Of a stretch of 64,000 nucleotides of DNA, positions 37,342 to 46,742 are shown in pieces. How positions within the stretch are numbered: the first letter of the stretch is position 1; every line of letters begins with the position of its first letter. The notes beneath the pieces were generated by a model. The model had not been told where the DNA came from. It was given only the letters and a program-made list of their open reading frames with translations, and did not search any database. A program made the position numbers and the translations under genes. This DNA comes from Burkholderiales bacterium (lineage in GTDB: Bacteria; Pseudomonadota; Gammaproteobacteria; Burkholderiales; Usitatibacteraceae): the NCBI GenBank assembly GCA_025359985.1, contig JANYDB010000048.1, positions 1 through 64,000 on the forward strand. Reading direction: 5' to 3'.

Positions 37342-38316
37342 ATGAGCACACCCAAACCAAATTTTCTGGATTTCGAATCGCCCATCGCTGAGCTGGAGGG
37401 CAAGATCGAAGAACTGCGCTTTGTGCAAGACGACTCGGCCGTTGATATTTCAGCCGAGATTGAAAAACTCGCCAAAAAAAGCCAGGGCCTAACCAAAGAT
37501 ATTTTCGCCAAACTTAACGCCTGGCAAATCAGCCAGGTCGCACGTCATCCGCAGCGGCCGTATTCGCTAGACTATATCGCCGCCATGACGACTGATTTTG
37601 AAGAGCTGCATGGTGATCGTTCGTATGCTGATGATGCCGCCATCGTCGGTGGCATGGCCCGATTCAACGGCCAAAGCGTGATGGTGATCGGCCATCAAAA
37701 AGGTCGTGATACCAAAGAACGCCAGTTCCGCAATTTCGGCATGCCACGGCCGGAAGGTTACCGCAAAGCATTGCGCCTCATGAAGCTCGCTGAAAAATTT
37801 GCAGTGCCGTTATTGACTTTCATCGATACCCCCGGCGCTTATCCCGGCGTGGGTGCGGAAGAGCGTGGCCAGTCAGAAGCGATTGGGCAAAATCTTTATG
37901 TACTGGCAGGGCTGCGGGTGCCGATTATTTGCACGGTAATCGGTGAAGGCGGCTCTGGTGGCGCGCTGGCCATCGCAGTGGGTGATTTAACTTTCATGCT
38001 GCAATATTCAACCTACTCGGTGATCTCGCCCGAAGGCTGCGCCTCGATCCTGTGGAAAGATTCCACTAAAGCTTCTGAAGCCGCCGAGATCATGCAAATC
38101 ACCGCACCCAAATTAAAAGCGCTGGGCCTGATTGATAAAGTGTTGAACGAGCCGCTGGGTGGGGCGCACCGCGATCCTATCGCGATGGCGCAAACCCTGA
38201 AAAAAGCGATTGCGGATTCGCTTAAACAGCTGCAGGAAAAACCCATCGACAAGCTGGTACTGGATCGGCAGAAAAAATTGCTCGAACTGGGAAAATTCAA
38301 GGAAGTATCGGGATAG
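37342..38316 (+). CDS. accA: Acetyl-CoA carboxylase carboxyltransferase subunit alpha
   Basis: With AccD transfers carboxyl from biotin to acetyl-CoA, starting fatty acid synthesis. Family landmarks: [18 protein letters not shown] at the N-terminus, [60 protein letters not shown] and [20 protein letters not shown]. 324 residues is standard. ATG at 37342 matches the family start. tilS follows, a common betaproteobacterial order. Confidence 0.97.
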   Translation: MSTPKPNFLDFESPIAELEGKIEELRFVQDDSAVDISAEIEKLAKKSQGLTKDIFAKLNAWQISQVARHPQRPYSLDYIAAMTTDFEELHGDRSYADDAAIVGGMARFNGQSVMVIGHQKGRDTKERQFRNFGMPRPEGYRKALRLMKLAEKFAVPLLTFIDTPGAYPGVGAEERGQSEAIGQNLYVLAGLRVPIICTVIGEGGSGGALAIAVGDLTFMLQYSTYSVISPEGCASILWKDSTKASEAAEIMQITAPKLKALGLIDKVLNEPLGGAHRDPIAMAQTLKKAIADSLKQLQEKPIDKLVLDRQKKLLELGKFKEVSG

Positions 38317-38367
38317 TTGGCCGTAAACGCCTACGCTCGGAAAGCGGGATGCTGTGAGAAAGTGAGC

Positions 38368-39387
38368 ATGACTGAGCCGGTAGAAATTGTTCTTGAAAAT
38401 CATGTCGCGGCATTTTTAATGCGTCATCAAGCTGCTGCTAAAGAGAGCGCTCTGCGCATGGCTGTGGCGCTTTCTGGCGGCATCGATTCGATGGTTTTAC
38501 TTGATATTTTATATCGACTGCATAACCAAAGCCCCGCGCCCAGCTTTGAGCTTGAGGCGATTCATGTTAATCACGGGATCAGCCCTAATGCCGATCGCTG
38601 GGCTGAATTTTGTAAAGCGGAATGCGCGCGGCGTCATATTGCAATTACAGTTGAAGTAGTTACGGTTGATAGAAATTCTGGCGCCGGATTAGAAGCTGCC
38701 GCCCGTGAAGCGCGCTATGCCGCGCTAATTAAAACCCCTGTAGCCATCATCCTCGTCGCACAGCATCAGGACGATCAGGCCGAAACGGTGCTGCATCAAA
38801 TGCTGCGCGGCACCGGTCTCAACGGTCTGGCCGCGATGGGCGAGGCGAGGGCTTTATCGACAACACCATCGACAACACCATCGACAACACAAACCTTGTT
38901 GCGCCCACTGCTCACGATTCGCCGCGAGGCGATTGTGGCTTACGCAAAAGTGCGCGCACTTCACTGGATTGAAGATGAGTCCAATACCGACACCGCCTAC
39001 ACCCGCAATTATATTCGTCACACCTTGATGCCCGTGATCGCGCAACGTTTCCCGCACTACGCCGATTCGCTCGCCCGTACGGCGCAGCATGCGGCTGAGA
39101 GCGCAGCGTTGAATGATGCACTGGCGCGAATCGATCTGAAGTGGAACGGCGCCGAAGCTTTTGCCGATGCGCTGGACACGTTATCGTCATCACGGCAAGT
39201 CAACGCCTTGTACCACTGGCTACGTTGGCAAAACATCACCTCAGCCTCGCGCTCCCAACTTCAAGCCTGGGCCGCACAACTTTTTCGGGCGGCACCTGAC
39301 AGTAAACCGCATCAAGCCGGCGGGCACGATTTTGTGATTCGGCGACAACATGATCGGCTTATCTTGATCACGCAACTCGCCAATTGA
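38368..39387 (+). CDS. tilS: tRNA(Ile)-lysidine synthase, short form
   Basis: Modifies C34 of the tRNA-Ile anticodon CAU to lysidine, changing Met to Ile decoding. P-loop pyrophosphatase motif ALSGGIDSMVLLDILYRL, AIHVNHGISPNADRWAEFC, VAQHQDDQAETVLHQMLRGT and WIEDESNTDTAYTRNYIRHT are all present. At 339 residues it lacks the extra C-terminal tRNA-binding domain of the ~430-residue enteric enzyme, as in the short forms known from some bacteria. The linker contains the triplicated 12-base unit CGACAACACCAT (38858-38893), encoding TTPSTTPSTT. Confidence 0.93.
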   Translation: MTEPVEIVLENHVAAFLMRHQAAAKESALRMAVALSGGIDSMVLLDILYRLHNQSPAPSFELEAIHVNHGISPNADRWAEFCKAECARRHIAITVEVVTVDRNSGAGLEAAAREARYAALIKTPVAIILVAQHQDDQAETVLHQMLRGTGLNGLAAMGEARALSTTPSTTPSTTQTLLRPLLTIRREAIVAYAKVRALHWIEDESNTDTAYTRNYIRHTLMPVIAQRFPHYADSLARTAQHAAESAALNDALARIDLKWNGAEAFADALDTLSSSRQVNALYHWLRWQNITSASRSQLQAWAAQLFRAAPDSKPHQAGGHDFVIRRQHDRLILITQLAN

Positions 39388-39453
39388 TTGTTGATGATTA
39401 AATTATCTTGTAGTGCAAAAGATTATCGCCATAAACCCTTAGGAAAAAATAAT

Positions 39454-40020
39454 ATGAAATCCCTTCCCCCCCGCATCATGACGAATGTAGTTGCCAGCAG
39501 TTTTATGGCCGGTGTCTGCGCCATCGCCAGCAGCGCACAGGCGGGTACCGAATCCGTACCTTCACCCATGCTCCAATCCACGCCAACACAACAACCCATG
39601 CAAAAGGCAAAAATCATGACTCTGCACGCCATCGGAACCTTTGACGTCAAACTTGCAGCACAAGCGCCGGTAGAAAATGCCGATCCTGCTGCGCCCGGCA
39701 GAATGACCATCGATAAACAATTTCACGGCGACCTCAACGCCAAAAGCCAAGGCCAAATGTTAGCCGCGCAAACCGGCGTAAAAGGCTCTGCAGGTTATGT
39801 GGCCATGGAGCGCGTCACCGGCGCTTTGCAAGGCCGCAGCGGCAGCTTCGTCCTCCAACACACCGGCACCATGAATCGCGGCGTGCCCACACTATCCGTC
39901 ACCGTCGTACCCGATTCCGGAACCGAACAGTTGGCCGGTATAAGCGGCAAGATGAACATCATCATCGCCGAAGGCAAACACTCGTATGAGTTCGATTACA
40001 CGATCACCACACAGCCGTAA
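39454..40020 (+). CDS. Exported DUF3224 protein
   Basis: About 188 residues. A signal peptide (VVASSFMAGVCAIASSAQA) is followed by a beta-barrel-like DUF3224 domain: AIGTFDVKLAAQAPV, KQFHGDLNAKSQGQMLA, SAGYVAMERVTGALQGRSGS and LSVTVVPDSGTEQLAGISGK are the family motifs. Members are small, often ligand-binding-like, of unknown function. ATG at 39454 has AGGAAA upstream; a frame extension to 39388 is not signal-like. Confidence 0.85.
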   Translation: MKSLPPRIMTNVVASSFMAGVCAIASSAQAGTESVPSPMLQSTPTQQPMQKAKIMTLHAIGTFDVKLAAQAPVENADPAAPGRMTIDKQFHGDLNAKSQGQMLAAQTGVKGSAGYVAMERVTGALQGRSGSFVLQHTGTMNRGVPTLSVTVVPDSGTEQLAGISGKMNIIIAEGKHSYEFDYTITTQP

Positions 40021-40032
40021 GCGACGTCAACC

Positions 40033-40100
40033 CGGGCCCCAGACGTGCGCCTGTTATGCGCAACTTGCGCGGTTGGGCTTCTTCGGGGAAGGTGTTTTTT
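40033..40100 (+). repeat. Dispersed repeat A, copy 1
   Basis: About 68 bases that align without gaps to 46391-46458 with most positions identical; the best-kept part is GGGCTTCTTCGGGGAAGGTG. It lies in the gap before the Rhs remnant and contains no reading frame. Confidence 0.6.
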
Positions 40101-40163
40101 CAATAAAAGGCACCGAAAGTTTTCGAATTGAAGATCTCCTTCATCAAATAATTCAAAGTTCCG

Positions 40164-40198
40164 GTAGGTCAGGTTCGGGTTTTACAAATATGGTTACC
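40164..40198 (+). repeat. Dispersed repeat B, copy 2
   Basis: Inverse-orientation relative of 35131-35165 (29 of 35 positions), starting GTAGGTCAGGTTCGGGTTTT. It ends just before the Rhs/EndoU remnant and may mark the deletion boundary that removed the Rhs body. Confidence 0.6.
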
Positions 40199-40209
40199 TC
40201 ATACCCGCC

Positions 40210-40758
40210 TTGTATGGGAACAATAATCCGCTGCGGTTTATTGATCCCACCGGTAACAGTGCGCTCGCAGAAATCCTTATCATTGGTGGTTTAGGTGTGA
40301 CTATCGGCCTCTCGCTAGCGCCACAAGATGATCGGGATCGTTTGGCGCAGAGTTTAGCGGGCGCGATCAGCGGAATAAGAGACAAAGTCAAAGGGATTTT
40401 TACGGAGCAGGATAGTTCTAGTGGTGGGGGCTCGTCGAATGCGGCGCCGAAAGAAAAGCCTAGTTTGGTCGATGGGAAAGGGGAAACGCACATTCTAGAA
40501 GGTGATGGCGCAAACCAAGGCGGGGGGCATCGCGCCGGTACGGGCAAGAAGGGTAAAAGTGAATTTCCGAGCAATTGGTCTGATGAAAAAATTCTTGGTG
40601 AAATTTCTGATGTTGCAACTGACCCGAGTTCAAACAGAAAGAAAGAAGGGCGTCGAACTGTGTCTGAAGGGACGCGAGATGGCGTCGATGTACGAACTGT
40701 TGACGACGGTGTACGAATAATAACTGGATATCCCACTAACACACCGATCAATCCTTAG
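40210..40758 (+). pseudogene. Orphan Rhs C-terminus with EndoU nuclease toxin domain (5' truncated)
   Basis: Begins mid-protein with YGNNNPLRFIDPTG, the final core motif of Rhs-family polymorphic toxins, with no start except a TTG and an in-frame stop 45 bases upstream. A short Gly/Ala linker is followed by a C-terminal domain of about 90 residues: HILEGDG, GGGHRAGTGKKGKSEFP, then GTRDGVDVRTVDDGVRIITG and YPTN. His94, His107 and the nearby Lys, plus the GTRDG and YPTN motifs, match the bacterial EndoU ribonuclease toxin family. The Rhs shell is missing, so this is a displaced toxin tip or a silent cassette rather than a working gene. Confidence 0.8.
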
Positions 40759-40838
40759 CTAAGTTGCGCGTTATCAACTTCATAAGGATGGCGTGTGCGA
40801 GAGAAAAATCTCACACTTCATGGACGTATGAAAAATTT

Positions 40839-41249
40839 ATGACAACCACAATATTTTTAAATGGTAAGGCGGACAATCTAGGGCCGTACGAGGCAATCCC
40901 TTCAGTTCAATTGGCCTCAGATGGTTACTATTGGTTTTTGTATCGATACTTCGAGTGCGCGAACCTTGAACGACATGCTGATGATTTGATTGATCTCTAC
41001 GGAGGTCGTGTAATCGAGGGCTACCAGCTGTATCGTTTGCGCTTCGAGTTGCTGCAAGCATTGGAAGATATTCAGCATAAATCTGATCAATGGGTAGTTC
41101 TCACAGGATGGAACGGCGAGCGGGCGGAAATCGACAAAGAAATATGGCAATCCGTTGAAAAGTTTCGAATGACAGAACTCGTCCGTGCGCTGCTAAAACT
41201 GGTGGATGGCGTTTCAGATTCACTTCAGCTAGTTTCTAGTGGGGACTGA
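40839..41249 (+). CDS. Probable immunity protein for the EndoU toxin
   Basis: 136 residues directly downstream (80 bp) of the EndoU toxin domain on the same strand, the position of an immunity gene in polymorphic toxin loci. It is small, acidic, without signal peptide, rich in aromatic residues (DGYYWFLYRYFECANLERHA). A frame extension to 40764 exists, but the ATG at 40839 gives a cleaner N-terminus. The family was not recognised, so the role rests on context. Confidence 0.55.
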   Translation: MTTTIFLNGKADNLGPYEAIPSVQLASDGYYWFLYRYFECANLERHADDLIDLYGGRVIEGYQLYRLRFELLQALEDIQHKSDQWVVLTGWNGERAEIDKEIWQSVEKFRMTELVRALLKLVDGVSDSLQLVSSGD

Positions 41250-41264
41250 TATTGAACGGAGTAA

Positions 41265-42377
41265 GGGGTGAATTTGTTTAAAAATTTAAACGCGTCTCAT
41301 AGCCCTTTAATTAAAGTAAAATAACTAAACTCGCCTATCCACCGACGTCTCCAGCCATTTTCCCGAATTCAAGTTCGAAAGGCGACACGCGGTGGGCCGT
41401 TGAATGCTACCTCGTGAGGGGTTCTAAAGCCAAGACATTTGCGCGGGGTGTGGTTGTGTCGGTCTTGGATTCGGGTGAGTTGGGCTTGGGTTAACTTTCC
41501 CATACTTTGACCTTTGGGCAAATCAGCCCGTAATCGCCCAATCTGGTTCTCATTAGTGCCTCGCTGATTTGGTCGGTACGCATCACACACATAAGCCTTG
41601 TTGGGAAAGGTCTCGCCCAAGGTGCTGAACTCGCTGCCGCGATCAGTCGTGACGCTATTAAACGATAGGCCGGAGCCCAATAGTGCTTTTTTCATCAGCT
41701 TGGCCGTCACCGCGGCCGTGCCATTGGGTAGCAGCACCAGCCGCTCATAGAGACTCTGGCGTTCGACTAAGACCAAAGTGCGTTTCTTGTCGCGCTTCTT
41801 GCCCAGCGCACAGTCGGCCTCCCAGTCGCCCATCTCGATGCGCAAATATACCTCTGGATCACGCTGATGAATGGACGTTGATTTGCCCTGCCAGGGGCGT
41901 GATGCCGGGCGCTTGAGCAATCGTCTGATGCGGCTGCGGTATAAATAGGCTGTCCAATCGTTGCGTAGCACGGCGTTATAGATGGCTTGGGTGCTGATCG
42001 GACACAAGTCGCCAAGCAATTGACGCCGCCCGCTGATTTGCTCAGGCGAGTAGCCCGCTTTGAGTTGATGCTTGACTTTACTCCACTCGGCAGGCGGCTT
42101 GCGCGGCGCGTTTGCGATGCTGCGCGTGCGGGCAAGGTCGGCTCGTTGTTGGGCGCGGTGGGGACAGTATTGACCGACTCTGTTGCTGCCAAGCCGAAAC
42201 TCGGCGTGAATGGTTGAGCGATGGCGGCTGGCTTCAGCGGCAATGTCGTTCATGCTTAATTTTGCCACCCAGCAGGCGTGAATGAGGTAACGTTCGTTTA
42301 GGCTGAGGTGCGTGCGCTTCATGGCAATGTCCTTTCGTCTTAGAAACAAAAGGGTACCGCTATTCGTGCCTCACCCC
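41265..42377 (-). mobile_element. IS30-family insertion sequence
   Basis: About 1.1 kb holding a single IS30 transposase gene. Borders are tentative: GGGGTGA at 41265-41271 and its inverse TCACCCC at 42371-42377 are the only short inverted match seen at the right distance, and no target duplication could be confirmed. It stands directly behind the Rhs/EndoU/immunity remnant. Confidence 0.55.
41369..42319 (-). CDS. IS30 family transposase
   Basis: 316 residues with the IS30 order: N-terminal HTH (HLSLNERYLIHACWVAKLSM, NDIAAEASRHRSTI), then the DDE core MGDWEADCALGKKRDKKRTL, FNSVTTDRGSEFSTLGETFP and RGTNENQIGRLRADLPKGQS, holding the Asp, Asp and Glu of the catalytic triad. The C-terminus CLGFRTPHEVAF is the usual IS30 tail. 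Intact frame, so probably active. ATG at 42319 (MKRTHLSLN) gives the family start. Confidence 0.95.
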   Translation of the reverse strand, partial: KRTHLSLNERYLIHACWVAKLSMNDIAAEASRHRSTIHAEFRLGSNRVGQYCPHRAQQRADLARTRSIANAPRKPPAEWSKVKHQLKAGYSPEQISGRRQLLGDLCPISTQAIYNAVLRNDWTAYLYRSRIRRLLKRPASRPWQGKSTSIHQRDPEVYLRIEMGDWEADCALGKKRDKKRTLVLVERQSLYERLVLLPNGTAAVTAKLMKKALLGSGLSFNSVTTDRGSEFSTLGETFPNKAYVCDAYRPNQRGTNENQIGRLRADLPKGQSMGKLTQAQLTRIQDRHNHTPRKCLGFRTPHEVAFNGPPRVAFRT

Positions 42378-42685
42378 CTCCATCATGCGCCCTGATCTGT
42401 CGCCATTCGAAATGGAATCCAGGTAATCGCTCCAAACGCCGCTCTAGTGCTGGTTTTTGGTGTGCGGATAATCACCTCTTGATTGCTCTAATCAGTAGCA
42501 TTAACCACACCTTCCACCTAGCCAATGGCGGTGTGAAATATGGGGGGCAGAATGATTGCGGCCAGCGCGGCAGCAACATTAGCGCATACAGAATTTGTGT
42601 CTTGATTACGTTCTAGACAATCCCCCGCGAAGCCGCTACTCTCACTGAATCAGGATAAAAAACGTTGTCGGGAGAGATTGCGCAG
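42378..42685. other. Gap between IS30 and the ECF sigma gene
   Basis: About 300 bases. A stretch near 42489-42618 reads as an open frame (HTFHLANGGVKYGGQNDCGQ) with no start codon and no recognised family, possibly an old gene remnant. No clear promoter for the sigma gene was found. Confidence 0.25.
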
Positions 42686-43249
42686 ATGGATGAGCTCATT
42701 TCGGTATTGAGTGAGGTGGAAGATGATGCGGTGACGGGTGCGCTGGATCGTGCGTTTGCGGCGCATTATCCTGATTTGAAACGCATTGCGCATGCGCGCT
42801 TGTCCGGGGTTCGGCTTGATGATGGTTTGTCGACTACCGCGCTGGTGCATGAAAGCTACGTCAAGCTTGCGCAGGGTAAGGGGGCCAGCTTTACGGATCG
42901 CATTCGGTTTTTGGCTTATTCGTCACGTGTGATTCGCAGCATCGTGATGGATGTGATTCGTGAACAGCGTGCGCTCAAACGCGGTGGCGATATTGATATG
43001 GTGACGCTGAACACCGACATTGTTGAAATCGCGGGCGAGGCTGATGCGCCGATTGATGTTGAGACTGTTCACTTAGCCATTGATGAGCTTGGTCTGCTGG
43101 ATCCCGGCCTGGCGCGGCTGGTGGAGATGCGATTTTTTGGCGGGCTGACGGAGACTGAAATTGCCGAGGCCACAAATACCTCCGAGCGCACGGTGCGACG
43201 TGAATGGCAAAAAGCGCGGGCGCTGTTGTTGACGTTGATTCGCCAATAG
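42686..43249 (+). CDS. ECF-type sigma factor of the TIGR02999 group
   Basis: 187 residues. Region 2 reads RAFAAHYPDLKRIAHARLSG, LSTTALVHESYVKLAQGKGA and IRSIVMDVIREQRALKRGGD; region 4 is MRFFGGLTETEIAEATNTSE then RTVRREWQKARALLL. This is the pattern of the ECF-like group (TIGR02999) frequently encoded beside membrane Ser/Thr kinases. The start at 42686 has GGGAGAG ten bases upstream. The kinase gene follows on the same strand. No anti-sigma gene is present, so the kinase is the likely regulator. Confidence 0.9.
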   Translation: MDELISVLSEVEDDAVTGALDRAFAAHYPDLKRIAHARLSGVRLDDGLSTTALVHESYVKLAQGKGASFTDRIRFLAYSSRVIRSIVMDVIREQRALKRGGDIDMVTLNTDIVEIAGEADAPIDVETVHLAIDELGLLDPGLARLVEMRFFGGLTETEIAEATNTSERTVRREWQKARALLLTLIRQ

Positions 43250-43604
43250 CGTGATGCGTCTTGCATCATGGCGTAGCAAAATGATTGGTGTTGTCTGTTG
43301 GATTTTCGGTCATCAACTTAAAATAATATTTAGCGGATGTGGTGTTTGGATGTGGTGTCGGGACGCGGTATCCGGACGCGGTGATTATTGCGTTGCCAAG
43401 GCCATCATGCAAACAGTCAGCGGCTGCTTTCACCATCGACGTAAGCAGCCCGGCGATGGCCGGTTTTTTGGCTTGATTACGTTTAACAGATAAGCTCGTT
43501 TAACACATTGTTCGTCCGTCCGTCCTTCCGCTCGCCGGCATTTTCATGACCAAGAATTATCCGAAAAATCAATCAACACCACCACGCGCGTTAAAAAATA
43601 AAAC
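43250..43604. repeat. Gap with imperfect tandem repeats
   Basis: Between sigma and kinase genes. A small hairpin, TGATGC...GCATCA, follows the sigma stop. At 43334-43383 a block of four imperfect copies of GGATGTGGTGT/GGACGCGGTAT occurs in tandem. No gene was recognised; the kinase promoter may lie in the last 100 bases. Confidence 0.45.
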
Positions 43605-46319
43605 GTGAAAATCACCAAACAACAGTGGGCCAAAATTGGCCCTTTGCTTAACACCGCGCTGGAGCTTGATGCGACTACGCGTGAGCAATGGCTTGAAGGC
43701 ATTGTGCGGACGGATGCAGAGATTGCGCCGCTACTCAAACAAATACTCGCCACGCATGATCAGGCGGAGCGGGCGAGCGCGCTGGAAACAGTACCCAAGC
43801 TCGCGCCGCCACCACCGTCATCACTGCCATCTTTCTTCCATCCCGGCAATATGATTGGTGCTTACCGATTGGTATTGCCTCTGGGGCGTGGTGGCATGGG
43901 CGAGGTCTGGCTCGCGGATCAGGCCGATGGCCGCATCACCCGTCAAGTGGCGCTAAAGCTGCCGACCCAGGTGCAGCATCTTGAGGTGTGGCGTCGTCGC
44001 TTTCAGCGCGAGCGCGATATTCTTGCCAAGCTCACGCATCCGAATATTGCGCGGCTGTTTGATGCGGGCGTAGATGAAAAATTAAGTCGTATCGGCATTG
44101 GTCAGCCTTATCTGGCGCTTGAATATGTTGAAGGCAAACCGCTTAATGAATATGTTGATGCAAAACTATTACCGATTGCGGCGCGCTTAAAGTTATTCCG
44201 ACAGGTGCTGGCCGCTACCACTCACGCGCATCAGCATCTGGTGGTGCATCGTGATCTAAAGCCCGGCAATATTTTGGTGACCGCCAGCGGCGAGGTGAAG
44301 CTGCTCGATTTTGGTATCGCCAAACTCATTGATGATGCCGCTACGCAAACAACCGATGACAGCCACGCGGCTCAGCATCAATCGGTAACCGAGCTGACCC
44401 GCATCGGTGGCCGCGTCATGACCTTGCGTTACGCCGCACCTGAGCAGGTAACGGGTGAGGCGATCACCACCGCCACCGATGTGTATGCGCTCGGCGTGAT
44501 TTTGCACGAGCTCATTACCGGGTTGTCACCCTATCGCGCCACGCGTGAGGCGAAGCGGCTTTCTGAAGCGGCGCTGACCGATGAGCCTACCTCGGTGCCG
44601 TCGGCGCTACATTTTTCGCTGGATGATATTCATAAGCGCGGGCTACGCAGTGCACGTCAACTAACCAATCAAGTAGCCGGTGATCTGGATGCCATCGTGC
44701 TCAAAGCCATGCGCAAGCAACCCGACGAGCGTTATCTATCTGTGACCGCACTGGATGATGATGTGCGTCGCCATTTAGAGGGTAGCCCTGTGCACGCCCG
44801 CAAAGGTACGTGGCGCTACCTTGCCGGACGATTTGTGATGCGTCATAAAATACCGATGGTCGCCGCGGCTTTGGTGCTCATCACGATTGTGGGCGGGCTG
44901 ATTGTGGTTGATCAAGAACGTCGGGTCGCGGTGGCTGAACGTGAACGTGCCGAACGACATTTCAAATCGGTGCGCACGCTGGCAAATTCACTGATGTTTG
45001 ATGTGCATGATCAGATCGACCATTTGTCCGGCGCGACCAAGGCCAAGCAGGTGCTGGCGGAGAATGCAAGTAAATATCTTGATCAGCTATCGACTGAATC
45101 AACGCTGGATACAGGCCTAAGTATCGAGCTGGCTAAGGCGTACGAGCGGCTGGCCAGTATTCAGGGGCAGGTAGATGCAGCCAATATTGGCAAGCCCGCT
45201 GAGGCTTTAAAGAGCTATCAACGTGCAGCGCAATTGTTGATACCACTAGCCCAGTCTCCCACGGGTTTGGCAAAATTTATGGTGTCAACTTCAGCGACTC
45301 TCAATGCGCTTACGGTCGCGCATGAGCTGGCGAAAATATATCGCAACATTAGTGGCATTCAACGCGGTATGGGCAAGCTGGAAGATGCATATCAGTCGAT
45401 TAAAACCGGTGCTGCCTTTGCCGAGCAGGCGAGCGGTCTGCCGAATGCAGTACTGGCCGATAAAACCATGTACGCCGTCATGCTTTACGAGCGCGAGAAA
45501 AGCCTGGGCACTATCAAGAGTGATCGCGAAATTCGCTTAAAAGGGGTCGAGCAAGCGGTCGCGATCGTTGAGGCTTTGCGTGTCAGCAACCCGAATGATG
45601 ATGATCTGCAGGATCGCATGGCCTGGCTCTATAGCGAGAACGGACATGCGCTACGCGATGATAAAAATCCTGAGGTTAAGCGTCAGGCGATTAAAAAATA
45701 TGAAGCCGCACTAAAGATTCGAGAAGATGCCTTGCTCAAAACACCGCTCGACACGGCCTTACAGCGTGCCATCGTTGCGCATCACAATGCGATGGGCCAC
45801 ACGTACCAGCAGTTATATGAGCTTGATAATGCAATCAAACAACAAAGTGCCGCTAACGAGGCTATGCAGCGCATTTCAAAACAGGATCCGGCGAACGCGC
45901 AATTCAAAAGCGATTCCGTGCAGACCCTGCTGAGCCTCGCAACAGCTCAAGCAGAGGCAGGCGATGCAGCCGCTGCACAGCGCTCGGCAGAAGAAGGCCT
46001 TAGATGTTTGGCTGAATTGCCTGCTGCTATGCGCGCACTCAAACGAACCCGCGCTGCCGAGATGTCGTTGCAAAAAACGGTGGGTGATGCAAACTTCGAA
46101 CATGCTCAGCAGCTTGCTGTCTCTAACGCGCAGACCCGTGCCGTTAAACGGCAAATCTTAATCGCCGCACGTGTCGCCATGGTTGCCGCGATTAAAATTA
46201 TCGAAGAAAATGCGCCTACCGCCCAGTATGCCAAAGCGCGCGTGACCGAAATAGCGGCCGCACAAAAGCGCCTCGGTGAGATTGATACACAATTGGCTAA
46301 ATTAAAAATTGGACGCTAG
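43605..46319 (+). CDS. Membrane Ser/Thr protein kinase with TPR-like C-terminus
   Basis: 904 residues from a GTG start. Hanks-type kinase domain (residues about 86-390): glycine loop LPLGRGGMGEVWLADQ, catalytic Lys118 in VALKLP, HRDLKPGN at 213-220, DFG at 233-235, and AAPEQVTGEAITTATDVYAL. One membrane helix (413-434) is followed by a long helical part with TPR-like repeats, probably periplasmic. Such kinases act with the TIGR02999 sigma factor, the gene just upstream. Their targets may include that sigma factor; the exported proteins that follow may be its regulon. Confidence 0.93.
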   Translation: MKITKQQWAKIGPLLNTALELDATTREQWLEGIVRTDAEIAPLLKQILATHDQAERASALETVPKLAPPPPSSLPSFFHPGNMIGAYRLVLPLGRGGMGEVWLADQADGRITRQVALKLPTQVQHLEVWRRRFQRERDILAKLTHPNIARLFDAGVDEKLSRIGIGQPYLALEYVEGKPLNEYVDAKLLPIAARLKLFRQVLAATTHAHQHLVVHRDLKPGNILVTASGEVKLLDFGIAKLIDDAATQTTDDSHAAQHQSVTELTRIGGRVMTLRYAAPEQVTGEAITTATDVYALGVILHELITGLSPYRATREAKRLSEAALTDEPTSVPSALHFSLDDIHKRGLRSARQLTNQVAGDLDAIVLKAMRKQPDERYLSVTALDDDVRRHLEGSPVHARKGTWRYLAGRFVMRHKIPMVAAALVLITIVGGLIVVDQERRVAVAERERAERHFKSVRTLANSLMFDVHDQIDHLSGATKAKQVLAENASKYLDQLSTESTLDTGLSIELAKAYERLASIQGQVDAANIGKPAEALKSYQRAAQLLIPLAQSPTGLAKFMVSTSATLNALTVAHELAKIYRNISGIQRGMGKLEDAYQSIKTGAAFAEQASGLPNAVLADKTMYAVMLYEREKSLGTIKSDREIRLKGVEQAVAIVEALRVSNPNDDDLQDRMAWLYSENGHALRDDKNPEVKRQAIKKYEAALKIREDALLKTPLDTALQRAIVAHHNAMGHTYQQLYELDNAIKQQSAANEAMQRISKQDPANAQFKSDSVQTLLSLATAQAEAGDAAAAQRSAEEGLRCLAELPAAMRALKRTRAAEMSLQKTVGDANFEHAQQLAVSNAQTRAVKRQILIAARVAMVAAIKIIEENAPTAQYAKARVTEIAAAQKRLGEIDTQLAKLKIGR

Positions 46320-46742
46320 TTTTTCGCCGTAGCGGTATTTTGCCAAGCGTTTGCCAAGGTCAATCTGATCGCCACCCCACCGCCGCAACTTGGCCCCCGG
46401 ACGTTCGCCCGCAATGTGCACACTACGAAGCGGGGCTTCTCTGGGGAAGGTGTTTGTGTCATTTTTTAAAATAATATAATTTAAAAATCGAAGCGATGAC
46501 CTTCTGCGGAAAAGCATGCCCGCGGTACGCCTAAGACCTGGGCGAAACAACCTCGTTTGTTTTAGCGTTTCGTGTCTGTGCGGTGCCGAAATTTACGCTA
46601 CGCACCCTCTTGATATCCCTTGAAATAGTTGTTGCATAGCCACTCTGTTTGGCCGGTTTTCTGCGCCGATTTCGTTTGTCTCGTTAAGAAGCTTTATGGC
46701 GTGTTGATTGAGTATTTACACCACACCTAATTAGGCAGATCA
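46320..46742. other. Gap before the RCC1-repeat gene
   Basis: About 420 bases without recognised gene. It contains copy 2 of dispersed repeat A (46391-46458). A CCTAATTAGG palindrome (46726-46735) stands just before repeat C. Otherwise nothing was recognised. Confidence 0.35.
46391..46458 (+). repeat. Dispersed repeat A, copy 2
   Basis: Same-orientation relative of 40033-40100, aligned without gaps. The most conserved part is GGGGAAGGTGTTT. The two copies bracket the toxin, IS30, sigma and kinase genes. Confidence 0.6.

Noticed and set aside
40021-42664. Prophage or integrative element
   Set aside because: No integrase, attachment duplication, capsid or conjugation gene; only an Rhs tip and a single IS30 element are present.
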